NCBI GenBank assembly: GCA_036322835.1
Contig: AP027304.1
Coordinates: 3,100,001 to 3,164,000 of the forward strand
Length of the DNA stretch: 64,000 bases
Direction of reading: 5' to 3'
Origin: Tenuifilaceae bacterium CYCD
GTDB lineage: Bacteria; Bacteroidota; Bacteroidia; Bacteroidales; Tenuifilaceae
Made by a program: the position numbers and the translations under genes. Of this stretch, positions 63,614 to 64,000 are shown piece by piece (the stretch's first letter is position 1; every line of letters starts with the position of its first letter). The notes beneath the pieces are model-generated. The model did not search any database, was not told the DNA's origin, and saw nothing but the letters and a program-made list of their open reading frames with translations.

Positions 63614-64000
63614 ATGAAAATAGATAAAATTATCGAAAACAAGAAACAATTCCTGGACCTGTTACTGTTGGCAGACGAACAGGAAAATATGATTGACAGG
63701 TATTTGACTAACGGAGATTTGTTTGCTCTATATGATGATGACTTAAAAAGTGTTTGCGTTGTGTCACCAATTGACAGCGAAACCTGCGAATTAAAAAACA
63801 TAGCAACATACGAAAAGTATCAAGGCAAAGGATACGGAAAAGCATTGATAAACTTTATTGTTGATTTCTACAGAAACAACTACAAAACAATGCTTGTTGG
63901 GACCGGTGAAACACCATCAATTTTGGCGTTTTATGAAAGTTTAGGGTTTAAACAATCATATCGAGTAAAGAATTTTTTTACAGACAATTATGACCACCCA
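63614..64000 (+). CDS. GNAT N-acetyltransferase, 3' end outside window
   Basis: 129 codons are visible and the frame is open at the right edge. Acetyl-CoA-binding motif [14 protein letters not shown] (R/QxxGxG/A type) and the C-terminal [13 protein letters not shown] typical of GNATs are present. The missing end is probably short. Likely co-transcribed with the VOC gene. Confidence 0.8.
   Translation, partial: MKIDKIIENKKQFLDLLLLADEQENMIDRYLTNGDLFALYDDDLKSVCVVSPIDSETCELKNIATYEKYQGKGYGKALINFIVDFYRNNYKTMLVGTGETPSILAFYESLGFKQSYRVKNFFTDNYDHP

Noticed and set aside
1-64000. tRNA or rRNA genes, integrase or transposase genes
   Set aside because: None was recognised on either strand by reading for conserved motifs; a dedicated search could still find a diverged tRNA.

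Overview
The window looks like a chromosomal segment of an anaerobic or microaerophilic member of the Bacteroidota, probably Bacteroidales or Marinilabiliales-like. The reasons are: type IX secretion (T9SS) C-terminal sorting domains on two large secreted proteins; -7 boxes of the TAnnTTTG type, two of them with a TTTG box 19 bp upstream; a four-subunit pyruvate:ferredoxin oxidoreductase; an EFR1-type flavodoxin/ferredoxin; a GldN-like protein; and many Bacteroidota-style intergenic repeats. The species cannot be told from sequence alone. No rRNA, tRNA or CRISPR array was seen.

Layout. 0-39 kb is mostly conventional and dominated by large envelope or secreted proteins: a TPR-CHAT protease-like protein cut by the left edge; a tandem adenylate kinase; a T9SS-exported endonuclease I with FN3 domains; a WD40-caspase-FGE protein; a tricorn-type protease; two unknown envelope proteins; the porG-porD-porA-porB operon with a divergent Lrp/AsnC regulator; a methyltransferase; RsgA; a nitroreductase; a T9SS surface protein with eight InlB-type repeats; two outer membrane proteins; a Gate-type permease; and a two-gene operon of a WD40-PDZ-caspase protein followed by a GldN-like protein. 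Three caspase-fold proteins (CHAT plus two C14) lie within 39 kb.

39-54 kb is accessory. Short single-gene units, nearly all on the plus strand and often AT-rich, are separated by long imperfect palindromes. Each palindrome starts with a TAAC-type box just after a stop codon and ends with a GTTA-type box just before the next gene. They resemble integron attC sites, so 41.5-48 kb looks like a cassette array without an integrase (CALIN-like). A second family of about 105 bp with a GCGCGGATA hairpin sits at several of the same junctions. Further on come a Crp-ferredoxin-DUF4405 redox module, small lipoproteins, and blocks of low-complexity or tandem repeats that abut several start codons.

54-64 kb holds a GNAT enzyme, an ECF sigma factor with a small membrane partner, a 21-bp minisatellite, a sensor kinase followed by a further attC-like site, and a compact type II restriction-modification island. 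In that island the HTH controller and the methyltransferase share an identical operator, TATTCC-N5-GGAATA. The window ends with a VOC protein and a GNAT gene cut by the right edge.
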